A DNA stretch of 64,000 nt from contig NZ_MEJH01000002.1 in assembly GCF_001953635.1 (NCBI RefSeq), positions 62,001 through 126,000 of the forward strand, written 5' to 3'. The translations under genes were made by a program, and so were the position numbers. Within the stretch, counting starts at the first letter, position 1; each line of letters starts with the position of its first letter. The notes below the pieces were generated by a model. It had not been told where the DNA came from and made no database searches. It saw only the letters and a list, made by a program, of their open reading frames with translations. Shown piece after piece: positions 28,473 to 38,593 of this stretch. The stretch is from Alteromonas abrolhosensis (GTDB taxonomy: Bacteria; Pseudomonadota; Gammaproteobacteria; Enterobacterales; Alteromonadaceae).

Positions 28473-29899
28473 AAAATAAACTGCTATGGCGACTGTGCGC
28501 ATTTATTGCCGTTGGCACTGTTCTGTTATTCTGGGCCATCGCGTGGCTTACCAATCATACCGAGACCAGCATGAGTTTTATCGATAAAGCTCATCAAGAA
28601 ACCCTTTATTCCTATGGTCAAGAAGCGGAGAAAATCTACCTGGAGGATGGAGAACAAGCGTTAGCTGCTTTTTTGCAAGAAGTGAAGACAAAGGAGGACA
28701 CGTGGCTTGCCGTAGTTAACTCCCAAATGACCACATTCGCTGACACCCAAATGTTAGATGAGTTTGTTGACCGATTTCAAATAGGCCGCAGCCCCGAATG
28801 GAAAATACATTTGTACTTTTCTGAAAACCCTGTGATGGAAGTCCCCTTCGTCGATGACAATACGCACTTTTTAATTCAACTTCCACAGCGTATGCGCCCA
28901 GGTTCGTTATTGCTCGCCACACGCTTAACGCTTCAAATTGCATTACCCTTAGTTATATTAAGTCTGTTGAGTTTTATGCTGTATCGACACCTAATGACGC
29001 CACTAAAGCAGTTAGAAAATGCCACAAAAGATTTCGCAAATGGCAATTTAGAAGCCCGTGCAATGGCTGCAATGCCCAAGCGAAATGACGAACTTACTGG
29101 GCTTGCCCAAACGTTCGACAAGATGGCCCAAAGAACCAGCAGTCTCATTTATAATCAAAGAAGTTTGCTTGCTGATCTCTCTCACGAGCTTCGCACGCCT
29201 CTTGCCCGCATCGATATGGCAATAGACTTTGTAGAGCAAGACATTAATCGTGAACAAGCACTTTCACGCCTGCGTTATGAAGCGAGTACGATGAGAGAGC
29301 TTGTTGAAGATACCCTAACCTTTGCATGGCTAAATACAGAATCGCCACAATTGAACAGCGATGACTTTGACTTGGTAGAACTTATCAATGTTATTTGTGA
29401 AGATGCGCGGTTTGAATACCCTGATAGAACCTTGCATGTCGACACACCTGAATGCGCGAATATTGAAAAGAGCAGCCAGCTTGCTTTGGGGCAGGCGTTA
29501 GAAAATATTATTCGTAATGCCTTGCGTCATACCCCTGAGCAAAGCAAAGTGAGTTTAACGCTGACCACCGATGACAATAACTATGTTATCACGGTTAAAG
29601 ACGAAGGCACCGGCGTCCCTGAATCAATGCTAGACGCCATATTCGAACCTTTTTTCAGGGTAGACAAGGCACGGGCAGCCAAAAACTACGTACATGCCGC
29701 AAAGCGCTCTGGCTTTGGTCTTGGGCTTGCACTGGCGAAACGTCAAATTGCCGCTGTGGGCGGCGACATATCAGCGATAAATCGCGCTGCACTAATCAAA
29801 GACGCTGCATTACATAGAGACGCTAGTGCTACAAAGCAAACAGGGCTAGTCGTTACCATTACCCTGCCTAAGTCTTTTAATGCTGCTTTCGCAAATTGA
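28469..29899 (+). CDS. Sensor histidine kinase
   Basis: A 476-residue membrane kinase: transmembrane segment 1 (about 7-27), a periplasmic sensor of roughly 120 residues, transmembrane segment 2 (about 150-172), and a HAMP region (RHLMTPLKQLENATKDF). H239 lies in LSHELRTPLARIDMA, and an ATPase domain follows with NIIRNALRHTP, DEGTGVPE and GFGLGLALAKRQ. The GTG start overlaps the regulator's stop. Its 3' end overlaps the convergent PepSY gene by 23 bases. The signal is unknown, with iron or a siderophore likely from context. Confidence 0.92.
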   Translation: MKNKLLWRLCAFIAVGTVLLFWAIAWLTNHTETSMSFIDKAHQETLYSYGQEAEKIYLEDGEQALAAFLQEVKTKEDTWLAVVNSQMTTFADTQMLDEFVDRFQIGRSPEWKIHLYFSENPVMEVPFVDDNTHFLIQLPQRMRPGSLLLATRLTLQIALPLVILSLLSFMLYRHLMTPLKQLENATKDFANGNLEARAMAAMPKRNDELTGLAQTFDKMAQRTSSLIYNQRSLLADLSHELRTPLARIDMAIDFVEQDINREQALSRLRYEASTMRELVEDTLTFAWLNTESPQLNSDDFDLVELINVICEDARFEYPDRTLHVDTPECANIEKSSQLALGQALENIIRNALRHTPEQSKVSLTLTTDDNNYVITVKDEGTGVPESMLDAIFEPFFRVDKARAAKNYVHAAKRSGFGLGLALAKRQIAAVGGDISAINRAALIKDAALHRDASATKQTGLVVTITLPKSFNAAFAN

Positions 29900-31007
29900 G
29901 AAGTCTCTGCACACCAAGTAGTGTGCCAGTATAAACTAAGATACAGCAAAGCAAGCTTACCAGCCCTGCGATGGTCTGCCCTATAAAGCCAAAGTACTCT
30001 CCCGTGTGCAAAAAGCGGGAAGTACCCCAAGCCTGACTCCCTTTGGGCCAATCGGTTTTGTAAAGTGTCCTAGTGATGTCACCGGTTCCCGTGTCGAAAT
30101 ACAGTGAATACGCTAACTCTTGCCTGTGCCCTATACTTTTATCGATATAAAACCGTGCAACACCCTCACTTTTGCCAATTTCCATCCACATGGAATACCA
30201 ATCCTGATAGCCATTTTCATTGGCGTGTTGCTGAGCTTTGGTAAATAGCGTGTCGTAACTGACAACGTCGGCGTCTAGCGTCTCAGGCATAGCTTTCTTT
30301 TCGCGAGTAGGGACTTGTTCACCGTACATTCCATACAATGCTTTGTTTGCCCACTCAAAATAAAACAGGGTAGCCGTTAGTCCAATCACAACTAAAAAAG
30401 GCAGTGACCACATACCAAAAACAAAATGCCAATGTCGGCGACGGTGCTGTTTATTAGTGTACTTTTGCCGTAACCACATTTGCTGCTTTAAGGATTTTTT
30501 CGATATGTGTTTGGGCAACCATATGATAACCCCCGATAACAGCAAAAAAATAAAAATAAGATTGCTATAAGCCGTTATGGTTTTGCCAATTAATTGGTAA
30601 TCCCCTTCCATTAAAAGATATCGATGCAGGTCAGTTATGACATGAAATGCTTCTTCAACGACCCCTTCTCCTTCTCTTAATATATCTCCGGTATAGGGGT
30701 GAATAAGATAGCTGTGTTCGCCGGCCCATGCGGGAATTGCCGCTCCCTCGCTATTGACCCATCGAACAAAAATATGCGCTTCGTTAGGATGCTTTTCACG
30801 AAGTATTGATACAACCCGCTCAGTCGAGATTACCGACTTTTCGATATCAATCGTTTGTGCATAAGCCATTTCACTTAGCTCTTTGAACTGGCGCTCGTAA
30901 GTGAGTAATACACCGGTAAAAGCCATAATGAAAACGACAATGCTGGCCAATAAGCCAGCAAAGAGGTGGGCCCAAAAGACCCACCTTTTAAACGTGGAAA
31001 AGTTCAT
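29877..31007 (-). CDS. PepSY-associated transmembrane protein
   Basis: A 376-residue inner-membrane protein of the PepSY_TM (PiuB-like) family. The first membrane segment FWAHLFAGLLASIVVFIMA is typical. Further segments lie near residues 140-165, 200-220 and 345-368, with PepSY-like periplasmic parts between them. Proteins of this family usually sit beside TonB-dependent ferric-siderophore receptors and are thought to reduce ferric siderophores. It starts 13 bases after the receptor gene ends, so it is cotranscribed with it. Confidence 0.88.
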   Translation of the reverse strand: MNFSTFKRWVFWAHLFAGLLASIVVFIMAFTGVLLTYERQFKELSEMAYAQTIDIEKSVISTERVVSILREKHPNEAHIFVRWVNSEGAAIPAWAGEHSYLIHPYTGDILREGEGVVEEAFHVITDLHRYLLMEGDYQLIGKTITAYSNLIFIFLLLSGVIIWLPKHISKKSLKQQMWLRQKYTNKQHRRRHWHFVFGMWSLPFLVVIGLTATLFYFEWANKALYGMYGEQVPTREKKAMPETLDADVVSYDTLFTKAQQHANENGYQDWYSMWMEIGKSEGVARFYIDKSIGHRQELAYSLYFDTGTGDITRTLYKTDWPKGSQAWGTSRFLHTGEYFGFIGQTIAGLVSLLCCILVYTGTLLGVQRLLNLRKQH

Positions 31008-31020
31008 CTAAAGGCGTTGC

Positions 31021-33066
31021 TTAGAAATCGTAAGTCACAGACAAACGAATATCTCGTCCAGCTTCTTGCGGACCAATAACGCTTGGGAATACTTCGCTGT
31101 AGTCACCCACACTTGAATGGTCGATATACGCTTCATCAAACAAGTTCGTTACCGCCAGATTTAAGCGAAGGTCGTTTGTGACTTCCCACTCGCCATAAAT
31201 ATCCACTAGGGTATAGTCTGCTTTGTTAAGTGAATAAAGCGAGTCTGTCCAACCGTTTTCCAAGGCCTGATGTAGTGTATCTATGTTGATGTCGTCAACC
31301 ATAGTGATGTTAAAGCCAACGCTAATGTCTGCAGTAACGGTGTAATCTGCACCAAGTACCCAGGTATCGCCGCGGCTATTACCTAAGCCAACAAACTCGT
31401 ATCCGTTAATATCGATGCTGTTATAAGGTACGCTGTACAGACCTTCACGAGGCATCAATTCAACGTCTACGCTTGAAAACCCAAAGTACACGTCAACAGA
31501 GTCCCAGCGATACGCAAGGTTAAACTCTACGCCAGATGATTCTAGGTCACCGATATTATTAAATACCGAGTTGCCTTGATAACCGCTAAATAGCACATCA
31601 TCAATAGTAGATTCATAGGCGCTAAGACGCGCGTTTAGATTATTGGCACTGTATTCAATTGACGCTTCGATATTGGTAACAGTTTCAGGCACCACGTCAC
31701 TGGCTACAACAGGAACGTCTTCGCCATCGTATAAGTACTCATCTAGAGTGAAGCCATCACCAATTTGCTTGCCGCGCGCCGCTTCTGCGTAACCAAGACC
31801 AAGGGTCCAAGCTTCGGTAAGCTGATACTCAAGACCGACGTTAAAGCTAAGTTCATTGTCGTCTAGTCCAGATGGCTCATCGGTAACGGGTGTGCCGTAA
31901 TAGTCATCGATCAAGATTTGTTGCTGAAAATCAAAGTCGTCGTATCGAACACCGTAGCTCAACAACAACTCTGGTGTGATATTGCTATGAGCTTGCGCGT
32001 AAATACCCATTACGCTGCCTTCTTCTGCGTTCTGCACAGGACCTACGCCAGGACCACTTTCTACCTCATCTTTACGATAGTCGATACCGTAGGTGAATAC
32101 GTGGTTTGAAATGTCGGTGGTGTTTCTAATATCAAAACCATAGGTATCGATATCAGACAAGAAATCGAAACGGCCGCCGCGGAACGATGATGAAGTTTGG
32201 TATGCAGTGGCTTCTAAGAAAACCAATGCACTGTGGTCAAAGCGGTAGTTCGCTACGTAGGTATCACGCTCTGCTTCACTAAGATAAAGTGGAGCACCTT
32301 CTAGTACTACCCAGTTAGGTCTTGCCGAAAACTCACCCTCTTCATTGCGCTGCTCTGCACTTATTGAAAGGTATTGATTATCTGCAATGTAACCACTGGC
32401 TTTAAGGAACATGAGATCTTGATCTGCGGCAGTACCCAGCACTTCGTTGCCGTCGCCGTCTTCAAAGTTATCTCTGTCAACAGTGCTGTAATAACCTAGC
32501 AAGCCCCATGAATCACTTAGCTTTCCATAAAGGCTGCCGCTATATCGGGTGCCTTCGTTTGAGAAATAACTCGCTTTTACTCGACCACCAAATTGTTCGT
32601 CGCCTCTCAATAAATCTTGCGCATCTTTGGTTTTAAAGCGGATTGAACCACCAATGGCACCTGGGCCACTGGTTGCTTCACCTGCACCAGCCTGCACATC
32701 GATTTGCTTCAAAAGATCGGGATCTAGCGTCACGCGGCCTATGTGGTGAAATAGGGTTGAGGTTTGTTGCGCGCCATCTACGGTTACATTCAGGTAAGCA
32801 TCTTCTAGTCCACGGATAAAGATTTTCTGTGCTACACCTACTGAACCGCCAACGCTGACCGACGGAGACTCTCTAAAAACGTCAGCTAGATCGTTTGCTT
32901 GAAACTGCTCAATATCCTCGGCAGTAATGCTCAAGTTAGTTGCTGCGCCTACCACAGCAACTCGCTCTATAGACTTGGTTTCTTCATTCTGGCTTTCTAG
33001 GGATTGCGCAAATACTACCGGACTGGATAGCGTGCATACTGCACTGGCTAAAGCTAACTTTTTCAA
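31021..33066 (-). CDS. TonB-dependent receptor, probably iron-siderophore or heme
   Basis: A 681-residue outer-membrane receptor. There is a signal peptide (about 1-20, ending VFAQS), a plug domain (about 35-150) with KIFIRGLEDAYLNVTVDG and GAGEATSGPGAIGGSIRFKT, and a 22-strand barrel ending RLSVTYDF with a terminal Phe. The ligand cannot be read from sequence. The Fur box upstream and the PepSY partner support iron uptake. It is preceded by the RND adaptor gene at 97 bases. Confidence 0.88.
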   Translation of the reverse strand: MKKLALASAVCTLSSPVVFAQSLESQNEETKSIERVAVVGAATNLSITAEDIEQFQANDLADVFRESPSVSVGGSVGVAQKIFIRGLEDAYLNVTVDGAQQTSTLFHHIGRVTLDPDLLKQIDVQAGAGEATSGPGAIGGSIRFKTKDAQDLLRGDEQFGGRVKASYFSNEGTRYSGSLYGKLSDSWGLLGYYSTVDRDNFEDGDGNEVLGTAADQDLMFLKASGYIADNQYLSISAEQRNEEGEFSARPNWVVLEGAPLYLSEAERDTYVANYRFDHSALVFLEATAYQTSSSFRGGRFDFLSDIDTYGFDIRNTTDISNHVFTYGIDYRKDEVESGPGVGPVQNAEEGSVMGIYAQAHSNITPELLLSYGVRYDDFDFQQQILIDDYYGTPVTDEPSGLDDNELSFNVGLEYQLTEAWTLGLGYAEAARGKQIGDGFTLDEYLYDGEDVPVVASDVVPETVTNIEASIEYSANNLNARLSAYESTIDDVLFSGYQGNSVFNNIGDLESSGVEFNLAYRWDSVDVYFGFSSVDVELMPREGLYSVPYNSIDINGYEFVGLGNSRGDTWVLGADYTVTADISVGFNITMVDDINIDTLHQALENGWTDSLYSLNKADYTLVDIYGEWEVTNDLRLNLAVTNLFDEAYIDHSSVGDYSEVFPSVIGPQEAGRDIRLSVTYDF

Positions 33067-33099
33067 GAATGTCTCCGTTTGATAATCAACAATTACAAA

Positions 33100-33114
33100 T
33101 AAGAAACATTCTCA
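33100..33114. promoter_or_regulatory. Fur-type box upstream of the TonB receptor
   Basis: On the minus strand TGAGAAT-G-TTTCTTA fits the Fur 7-1-7 pattern in both halves (the left half is close to ATTCTCA in inverse). It lies 34 bases before the receptor start. Fur control is inference. Confidence 0.6.
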
Positions 33115-33162
33115 TTAACTTTAGTCTAAATGGATAGCACTTTTACATTTGTTACAATTCTC

Positions 33163-34251
33163 TCAGTTCTTCGCTGTCAAAGACTCACGCTCATTGTTGT
33201 AACGTACTTTCTGGCCTGCACGCAGGCGTTCAGCTCCTCTCACCACAACCGAGCGCTTCGGGTTCACATCGCCAAACACTTCAATTCTATCGCCCATCCC
33301 CACCCCGGTTGTCACCTTAACTTGCTCCGCTTCATTATTTTCATTGAGCTGATAGATAAAGGTGCCCGACTTTCTTAGTACCAGTGCATCGCGGGGTATG
33401 GTGACACCATCATGAGTATCGCTGCTAGGCAACGCCACACGCACTGCACTGCCTATAGGAAAGTCACCTGGGTTGATGGCAATTCGTAGCTCCATCATGC
33501 GCGATGTACTGTTGCCTACCGGTACAATGGCACGAATAGATTCTTCTACTTGGTTCACGTTATTGTGAACGCTTACGCTCATGCCGGTGGCAATATAGGG
33601 TAATACGTTAAGGGGGGCGCGCACCTGAACTTCAACGCTATCAGGGTTTACCACGCGAAGCAGGGTTTGCCCTACCCCAGTGTATTCGCCCGGCGACTGC
33701 AGCCTTTCAACCACCAAAGCCGTAAAGGGAGCACGAATACTGCTTTGTGCTATCTGATATTCGGTGAATTCTAAATCCAATTTGGCTTGCGCTAACTCCT
33801 GCTTAGCATTCTCTAAGTCAGCTTCCACTTCCTCTAACTCACCTCTGGACGTGTTTTGACTGGCCTGAAGGTTTTTGTACCTCGCGAGACGTTTGGTAAA
33901 CAGTTCAACCTGCGACTGCCATCTGGCAATATTTGAGGCATTTTGATTGCGGGTAATGCTTAAGCGAGTATCGTCGACTTTAACTAAAGGCTCCCCTGCT
34001 TTAACCACATCACCTACATCTGCCATCCAAGTGATGCGACCGTCTACCTCAGAGGCAAGGTTTGCATCGATAACGCTTAGTACCGTTCCAGGAACCCAGG
34101 TTAGTTGTGAAATCGCTTGCTCTCTGGCTTCATCTATTTGAACCAGCTCCGGCGGTGGTTGCTTGCTATCCTGCGCGTGTGCGCTCAACGATACACTGCT
34201 TGCAAATAAGGTAAACAAACTAAGGGCGATAGTAGAAGTCATTGCTTTCAT
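33163..34251 (-). CDS. RND efflux periplasmic adaptor (membrane fusion protein)
   Basis: A 362-residue adaptor with an exported N-terminus (signal peptide ending SAHAQD). There is a lipoyl-like part (GRITWMADVGDVVKAGEPLVKVDD), a coiled-coil hairpin (about 95-160) and a barrel domain that ends in AERLRAGQKVRYN. Start at 34251, preceded by AAGGA 10 bases upstream. An ATG at 34272 lies inside the pump gene. It joins the pump next door to an outer-membrane channel that is not in this window. Confidence 0.88.
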   Translation of the reverse strand: MKAMTSTIALSLFTLFASSVSLSAHAQDSKQPPPELVQIDEAREQAISQLTWVPGTVLSVIDANLASEVDGRITWMADVGDVVKAGEPLVKVDDTRLSITRNQNASNIARWQSQVELFTKRLARYKNLQASQNTSRGELEEVEADLENAKQELAQAKLDLEFTEYQIAQSSIRAPFTALVVERLQSPGEYTGVGQTLLRVVNPDSVEVQVRAPLNVLPYIATGMSVSVHNNVNQVEESIRAIVPVGNSTSRMMELRIAINPGDFPIGSAVRVALPSSDTHDGVTIPRDALVLRKSGTFIYQLNENNEAEQVKVTTGVGMGDRIEVFGDVNPKRSVVVRGAERLRAGQKVRYNNERESLTAKN

Positions 34252-34264
34252 GGTTGTCTTTTCC

Positions 34265-37200
34265 TTACACATGATCGTTGTATTTATTTTGTTTTACGGT
34301 GGATGAAGTAGTCGGCGAAGTGCCAGTGCTCTCTATACGCTCGGCCAGGGGTTTGAGTATATTTACAGATGACGTTGAAGCCGTCATACGCAGCAAGGTA
34401 GGCAGTAATAGCAAGGTGAATATGGTACTCACCGTCATTCCTCCCACAATAACAGCCGCAAGACCTCGGTAAATAACGCTGCCTGCACCTGGTAGCAACA
34501 GTAGGGGCAGCATGCCAAAGATTGAGGTCAGTGTGCTCATAAAGATAGGCCGTAAACGTAGTTTGATGGCTTGCTCTACCGCGTCATCACGGGTCAGCCC
34601 TTCTTGTTCTCCTATACGAGTTTGATGAACAAGTAAAATGGCATTGTTCACCACAAGCCCTAGCAAAATAATGAAGCCAATCATGGTTAACAGGTCCATT
34701 GGCTGGAAGGTAAAGATGTTCATGATACGAATAGCAATCACCCCGCCCACCGTGGCTAGCGGAATAGAAAGTACTACCAGCACGCTGTCTTTTAACGATT
34801 TAAACAACCCCGCCATTAACAGCAGTAGCAACACCATGGCAAAAAGAAAGTTATCAGCCATCGAGGCAATAGCGCCTTTTAAGCTATCCGCGCTACCACC
34901 ATAATTAATAGCGCCATCGGTAGGCATCATGGCCATAATGGCGGGCTCAACCTCAGAGGTAATCACTTTCATGGCTTCTTCTAAACTCATACCCTCTGGC
35001 GGATTTACGTTTAGCGTAAGGGTTCTTCGACCATCAATGCGCTGAATACGACTCGGACCTACGGCTCTTTCAATACCTACCAGTTCGCCTAATTGCACCA
35101 CCTCGCCTGATGGTGTCATGACTGGCGTACTGTTTAAGTCTTCGGGTGTGAACCAAGGTGCTGAGCGAAAGATAATATTCATGCGTTTGGTGCCATCGAA
35201 GTACTCCCCCACATACATACCATCACCCATGGCTCGTACCAGGTTCCCCATACTGCCCCGATTTAACCCCACTTCCATCATTCGGCTGTCATTGGGGTAA
35301 AAGCGAAGCTCTGGTTCGGCTTGCTCTAGAGGTGGATTCGAACGCGCATTAGCGTTAGGGAAAACTTCTCTCAATTTGTCTAAACCTGCTTGCGCAGCAA
35401 TGCCGAGCATGGCCTGATCGGTACCTTGAAGATGAATGTCGATTGACCGACCGTTTCCAAAGCCGCCGAACAAATTGCCTTGTTGTGAAAAGGTTTGTGT
35501 ATCCGGCAAATCCTTTAAAATTTCATCGCGAACAATGGCTTCTAACTCTTTGACCTTAGACTGATCTTTAGCGCGCACACCCAAATTTCCGCCATTTGGC
35601 CACGTAATAATGTAGTAGTTTTTCAGCGCTGGCTGCTTGTCTCCGTCCATGTAGGGCTGCAGTCGCTCAACGATAATTGGCATCACTTCTTCGCTAATAA
35701 AGTTTTCACTGGCACCTGCAGGCAAACTTAAGAAGGCGTCAACGGCATCGCGTTTTACGGGTGGCAAATAGTCCATGGCAGGCATAAGCAGAACACTACC
35801 TGTAATAGGCACTCCCATAAGCGTTATTACTAATACGAGGCGGCGAAGCGGCGTACTTGATAGCGACATAATAGCGCGGGTTATTTTTGCCCATACCCGC
35901 TGTAGGCTGTCAGCTGGCATATTGCCATTAAGGTATCTAGCGGCAACAACAGGCAATACCGTTACCGCAACCACTAGCGACATACACACTGCAATGGCAA
36001 TGGTAAGAGCGAGGTCAGCAAACAATTGCCCTTCAACATCTTCCAAAAACATAACGGGAATAAAAATGGCAACGGTGGTAGCTGTTGACGCCATGAGAGC
36101 ACCAAAAACTTCTTTCGTTCCCCGATGGGCACAATCCTCCATGTGCGTTTGTGAATTTGAGTCTTTGTTTTCGATTTCGGCACTCTTGCGCGTTCTTACA
36201 ATGTTTTCCAGCACGACAATAGCGGCGTCTAGCACCATACCTACCGCAAAGGCGAGCCCTGCTAGTGAAATGATATTGAGCGAGCGACCAGTAATCTGAA
36301 GCACCACAAAAGTGCTAAGTAGTGAGATAGGAATGGCCAATGCCACAATGAGCGTTGCCCGCAGCTGGCGCATAAAGAGCCAAAGCACGGCAATGGCAAG
36401 CAGCACGCCTATAAATAAATTGCTTGTAACTAGCTGCACCGCTCTATAGATAAATACTGAGGCATCGAAGCTTTGCGCCATGACTAACTGTTCAGGGACC
36501 AAGTCCTGTTCGTTTATTTGTGCAACTTTTGCTTTTACGGCTTCTAAGGTAGCTAAAACATTGGCGTTGTTTTGTCGGTCTACGCGAATAGATATAGCCG
36601 GATTGCCGTTTTGCACACTGTAGTTTGCACCGTCAGCGCGGGTGATTTTAATTTCGGCAATGTCATTTAGAGTGATAGGGCTGCCGTCTCGCCATTCAAG
36701 GATCATTTCACCCATTTGCGTAGGCTCGTAGCGACCTTCAAAACGCAGGGTATAGCGTCTTCTGCCCACATCGACAAAGCCGCCTGAAATATCATTCGCA
36801 CGCCCCAACTCGTTGGCAACTGCCGTTAGGTCAATGCCTAACTGCGCCGCTTTAAACGGGTCGAAAACAATTTGAAACTCCTCAACGCCGCCAACCCCGC
36901 TTTCCATACGCGCCCTTGCAACGCCCGGGATAGATTCAAGCTGAGGTTTAATGACATCGGTAAAAAAGGTTACATAGGTATTAATTTCGTTTGGATTGCC
37001 CGGAAGGCGCTGAAGAAAAAAGTAGGTCAAAGCGGGGGCGTCTCCCCCACTTCCAGCAAGCATTATATTAGGGGAGAGGGCATCGCGAGGTAGTGGGGGT
37101 AAGCGGTTCATGCGGCTAATCACTTCAATGAGCGTTTTCTGCATGTCTGTATCTAAGCCAAACTCTAGATTAATCCACGCATTACCTTGGTTTGCCCATG

Positions 37201-37444
37201 CGCTCATCGACTCAAGGCCAGGGATCCCTTGCAGGACTTCCTCTTGAGGTTCAATGATCTCCGACTCAATTTCTTGGGGCGACGCAGCGCGCCACGAGGT
37301 CTGGATGTTAATATTCGGTCTTTCAATGTCAGGAAACAGCTGTACAGGTAAATTAAACAGGCTATATAGCCCTAAAAATACCAGCAGTGTTATTCCTATA
37401 CCTACCCCAGTCGCGTTTTTTATTGCTTGCTTAGTGATGTCCAT
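34265..37444 (-). CDS. RND efflux pump, inner-membrane permease
   Basis: A 1059-residue resistance-nodulation-division transporter with two repeats of six membrane helices and large periplasmic loops. The helix-4 motif reads VGMVLDAAIVVLENI (D406, A407), where AcrB has two aspartates. The second proton-relay Asp is therefore Ala, as in some non-AcrB RND families. The ending GLVVNNAILLVHQTR carries an N-N pair like other HAE-type pumps. The adaptor gene follows at once. Substrate unknown. Confidence 0.9.
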   Translation of the reverse strand: MDITKQAIKNATGVGIGITLLVFLGLYSLFNLPVQLFPDIERPNINIQTSWRAASPQEIESEIIEPQEEVLQGIPGLESMSAWANQGNAWINLEFGLDTDMQKTLIEVISRMNRLPPLPRDALSPNIMLAGSGGDAPALTYFFLQRLPGNPNEINTYVTFFTDVIKPQLESIPGVARARMESGVGGVEEFQIVFDPFKAAQLGIDLTAVANELGRANDISGGFVDVGRRRYTLRFEGRYEPTQMGEMILEWRDGSPITLNDIAEIKITRADGANYSVQNGNPAISIRVDRQNNANVLATLEAVKAKVAQINEQDLVPEQLVMAQSFDASVFIYRAVQLVTSNLFIGVLLAIAVLWLFMRQLRATLIVALAIPISLLSTFVVLQITGRSLNIISLAGLAFAVGMVLDAAIVVLENIVRTRKSAEIENKDSNSQTHMEDCAHRGTKEVFGALMASTATTVAIFIPVMFLEDVEGQLFADLALTIAIAVCMSLVVAVTVLPVVAARYLNGNMPADSLQRVWAKITRAIMSLSSTPLRRLVLVITLMGVPITGSVLLMPAMDYLPPVKRDAVDAFLSLPAGASENFISEEVMPIIVERLQPYMDGDKQPALKNYYIITWPNGGNLGVRAKDQSKVKELEAIVRDEILKDLPDTQTFSQQGNLFGGFGNGRSIDIHLQGTDQAMLGIAAQAGLDKLREVFPNANARSNPPLEQAEPELRFYPNDSRMMEVGLNRGSMGNLVRAMGDGMYVGEYFDGTKRMNIIFRSAPWFTPEDLNSTPVMTPSGEVVQLGELVGIERAVGPSRIQRIDGRRTLTLNVNPPEGMSLEEAMKVITSEVEPAIMAMMPTDGAINYGGSADSLKGAIASMADNFLFAMVLLLLLMAGLFKSLKDSVLVVLSIPLATVGGVIAIRIMNIFTFQPMDLLTMIGFIILLGLVVNNAILLVHQTRIGEQEGLTRDDAVEQAIKLRLRPIFMSTLTSIFGMLPLLLLPGAGSVIYRGLAAVIVGGMTVSTIFTLLLLPTLLRMTASTSSVNILKPLAERIESTGTSPTTSSTVKQNKYNDHV

Positions 37445-37831
37445 AATATGGCACTTATGCTTTTTATTGTTTGGTTTACTATAGGTCGCAGGAATGACAG
37501 AAAAAGTTTAAAGCCATGACACTAAGAATTTCAGCGATTATTAACATTTTGTTTAAATACCGTTTAAAAAACGTTATTTATCGCAGATGAGTGGACCTCA
37601 AAAATACGCTGTTTGTCGGCTTTAGACATATTTGGTTACACCAAGTGTGTTAAGTGGCTCAACGTGGAATGCCGGAGAGCTAAGCTGAGCTTTGAAGAGT
37701 GTAAGCTGCCAACCGCGTATTATGTGTTAATTAAACGTCAATTTGTTGAAAGTTAAAGAAGGCAAGAGCAAAGAGTAATGCAAGAACACCTGTTAAGATG
37801 GCGAGGTGAATCTTAAATAAATTTAGAGCAA
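37445..37831. other. Intergenic region between the RND gene and rplI
   Basis: About 390 bases without a convincing gene. Short AT-rich stretches and an open frame of about 50 codons on the plus strand (ending near 37757) have no start with a ribosome binding site and no recognised product. The promoter of the RND operon should lie near its right-hand start at 37444. Confidence 0.4.
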
Positions 37832-37860
37832 AAAAAAGCCGCTCTAAGAGCGGCTTTTTT
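37832..37860 (-). terminator. Terminator after rplI
   Basis: AAAAAAGCCGCTC, TAA, GAGCGGCTTTTTT: a 13-bp perfect stem including A/T runs on both sides. It closes the ribosomal protein operon. Confidence 0.92.
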
Positions 37861-37875
37861 CAAATACGTCAGCGA

Positions 37876-38328
37876 TTACGCTTCAGCAATGATGATCACT
37901 TTGATTGAAGTGATAACGTCAGAGTGAAGTTGTAAGTCGATGTCATACTCACCAGTCTCACGAAGAGTACCAGTAGGTAGTTTAACTTCTGCTTTTTGTA
38001 CTTCAACGCCAGCTGCAGTGATTGCATCAGCGATGTCACGAGTACCAACAGAGCCAAATAGTTTACCTTCGTCGCCAGCAGGAGCTGCGATTGTAACTTC
38101 AGCAAGCTCAGCAACTTTTTCAGCGCGTGCGTTAGCAGCAGCTAGTTGCTCAGCAATTTTCGCTTCAAGTTCAGCACGACGTGCTTCGAACTTTTCAACG
38201 TTGTCTTTAGTTGCAGGAACCGCTTTACCCTGTGGGAAAAGGAAGTTACGAGCGTAACCAGACTTAACAGTCACTTGGTCGCCCAGGCCGCCAAGGTTGG
38301 CGATTTTATCTAGTAGGATGATATTCAT
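37876..38328 (-). CDS. rplI: 50S ribosomal protein L9
   Basis: Large-subunit protein of 150 residues. The N-terminal domain [19 protein letters not shown] with [19 protein letters not shown] is the family signature. A long connecting helix follows, then the C-terminal domain ([18 protein letters not shown]). Last gene of rpsF-rpsR-rplI. Confidence 0.98.
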   Translation of the reverse strand: MNIILLDKIANLGGLGDQVTVKSGYARNFLFPQGKAVPATKDNVEKFEARRAELEAKIAEQLAAANARAEKVAELAEVTIAAPAGDEGKLFGSVGTRDIADAITAAGVEVQKAEVKLPTGTLRETGEYDIDLQLHSDVITSIKVIIIAEA

Positions 38329-38354
38329 CTTAGCTAACCCTTATATTCGCCAAA

Positions 38355-38582
38355 TTACTTGTGTGAATCAGTGTACGGAAGCAACGCAAGGAAACGTGCG
38401 CGCTTGATCGCAGAAGACAGCTGACGCTGATATTTTGCGCTTGTACCAGTAATACGGCTAGGGACAATTTTACCGCTCTCAGTGATGTAGTTCTTAAGAG
38501 TAGCGATATCTTTGTAATCAATCTCAGTCACACCTTCTGCAGTGAAACGGCAGAACTTACGACGTCTGAAAAAACGAGCCAT
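38355..38582 (-). CDS. rpsR: 30S ribosomal protein S18
   Basis: Small-subunit protein of 75 residues, FRRRKFCRF near the N-terminus and [20 protein letters not shown] toward the end, as in other S18. It binds with S6. It starts only 11 bases after rpsF, leaving no room for priB. Confidence 0.98.
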   Translation of the reverse strand: MARFFRRRKFCRFTAEGVTEIDYKDIATLKNYITESGKIVPSRITGTSAKYQRQLSSAIKRARFLALLPYTDSHK

Positions 38583-38593
38583 GGGTGATCTCC

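Noticed and set aside
34265..37444. Plus-strand open frames inside the RND gene
   Set aside because: They are antisense to a well-supported gene and show no protein family or start signals.
37560..37757. Small open frame of about 50 codons before rplI
   Set aside because: No start codon with a ribosome binding site and no recognised motif; likely chance.
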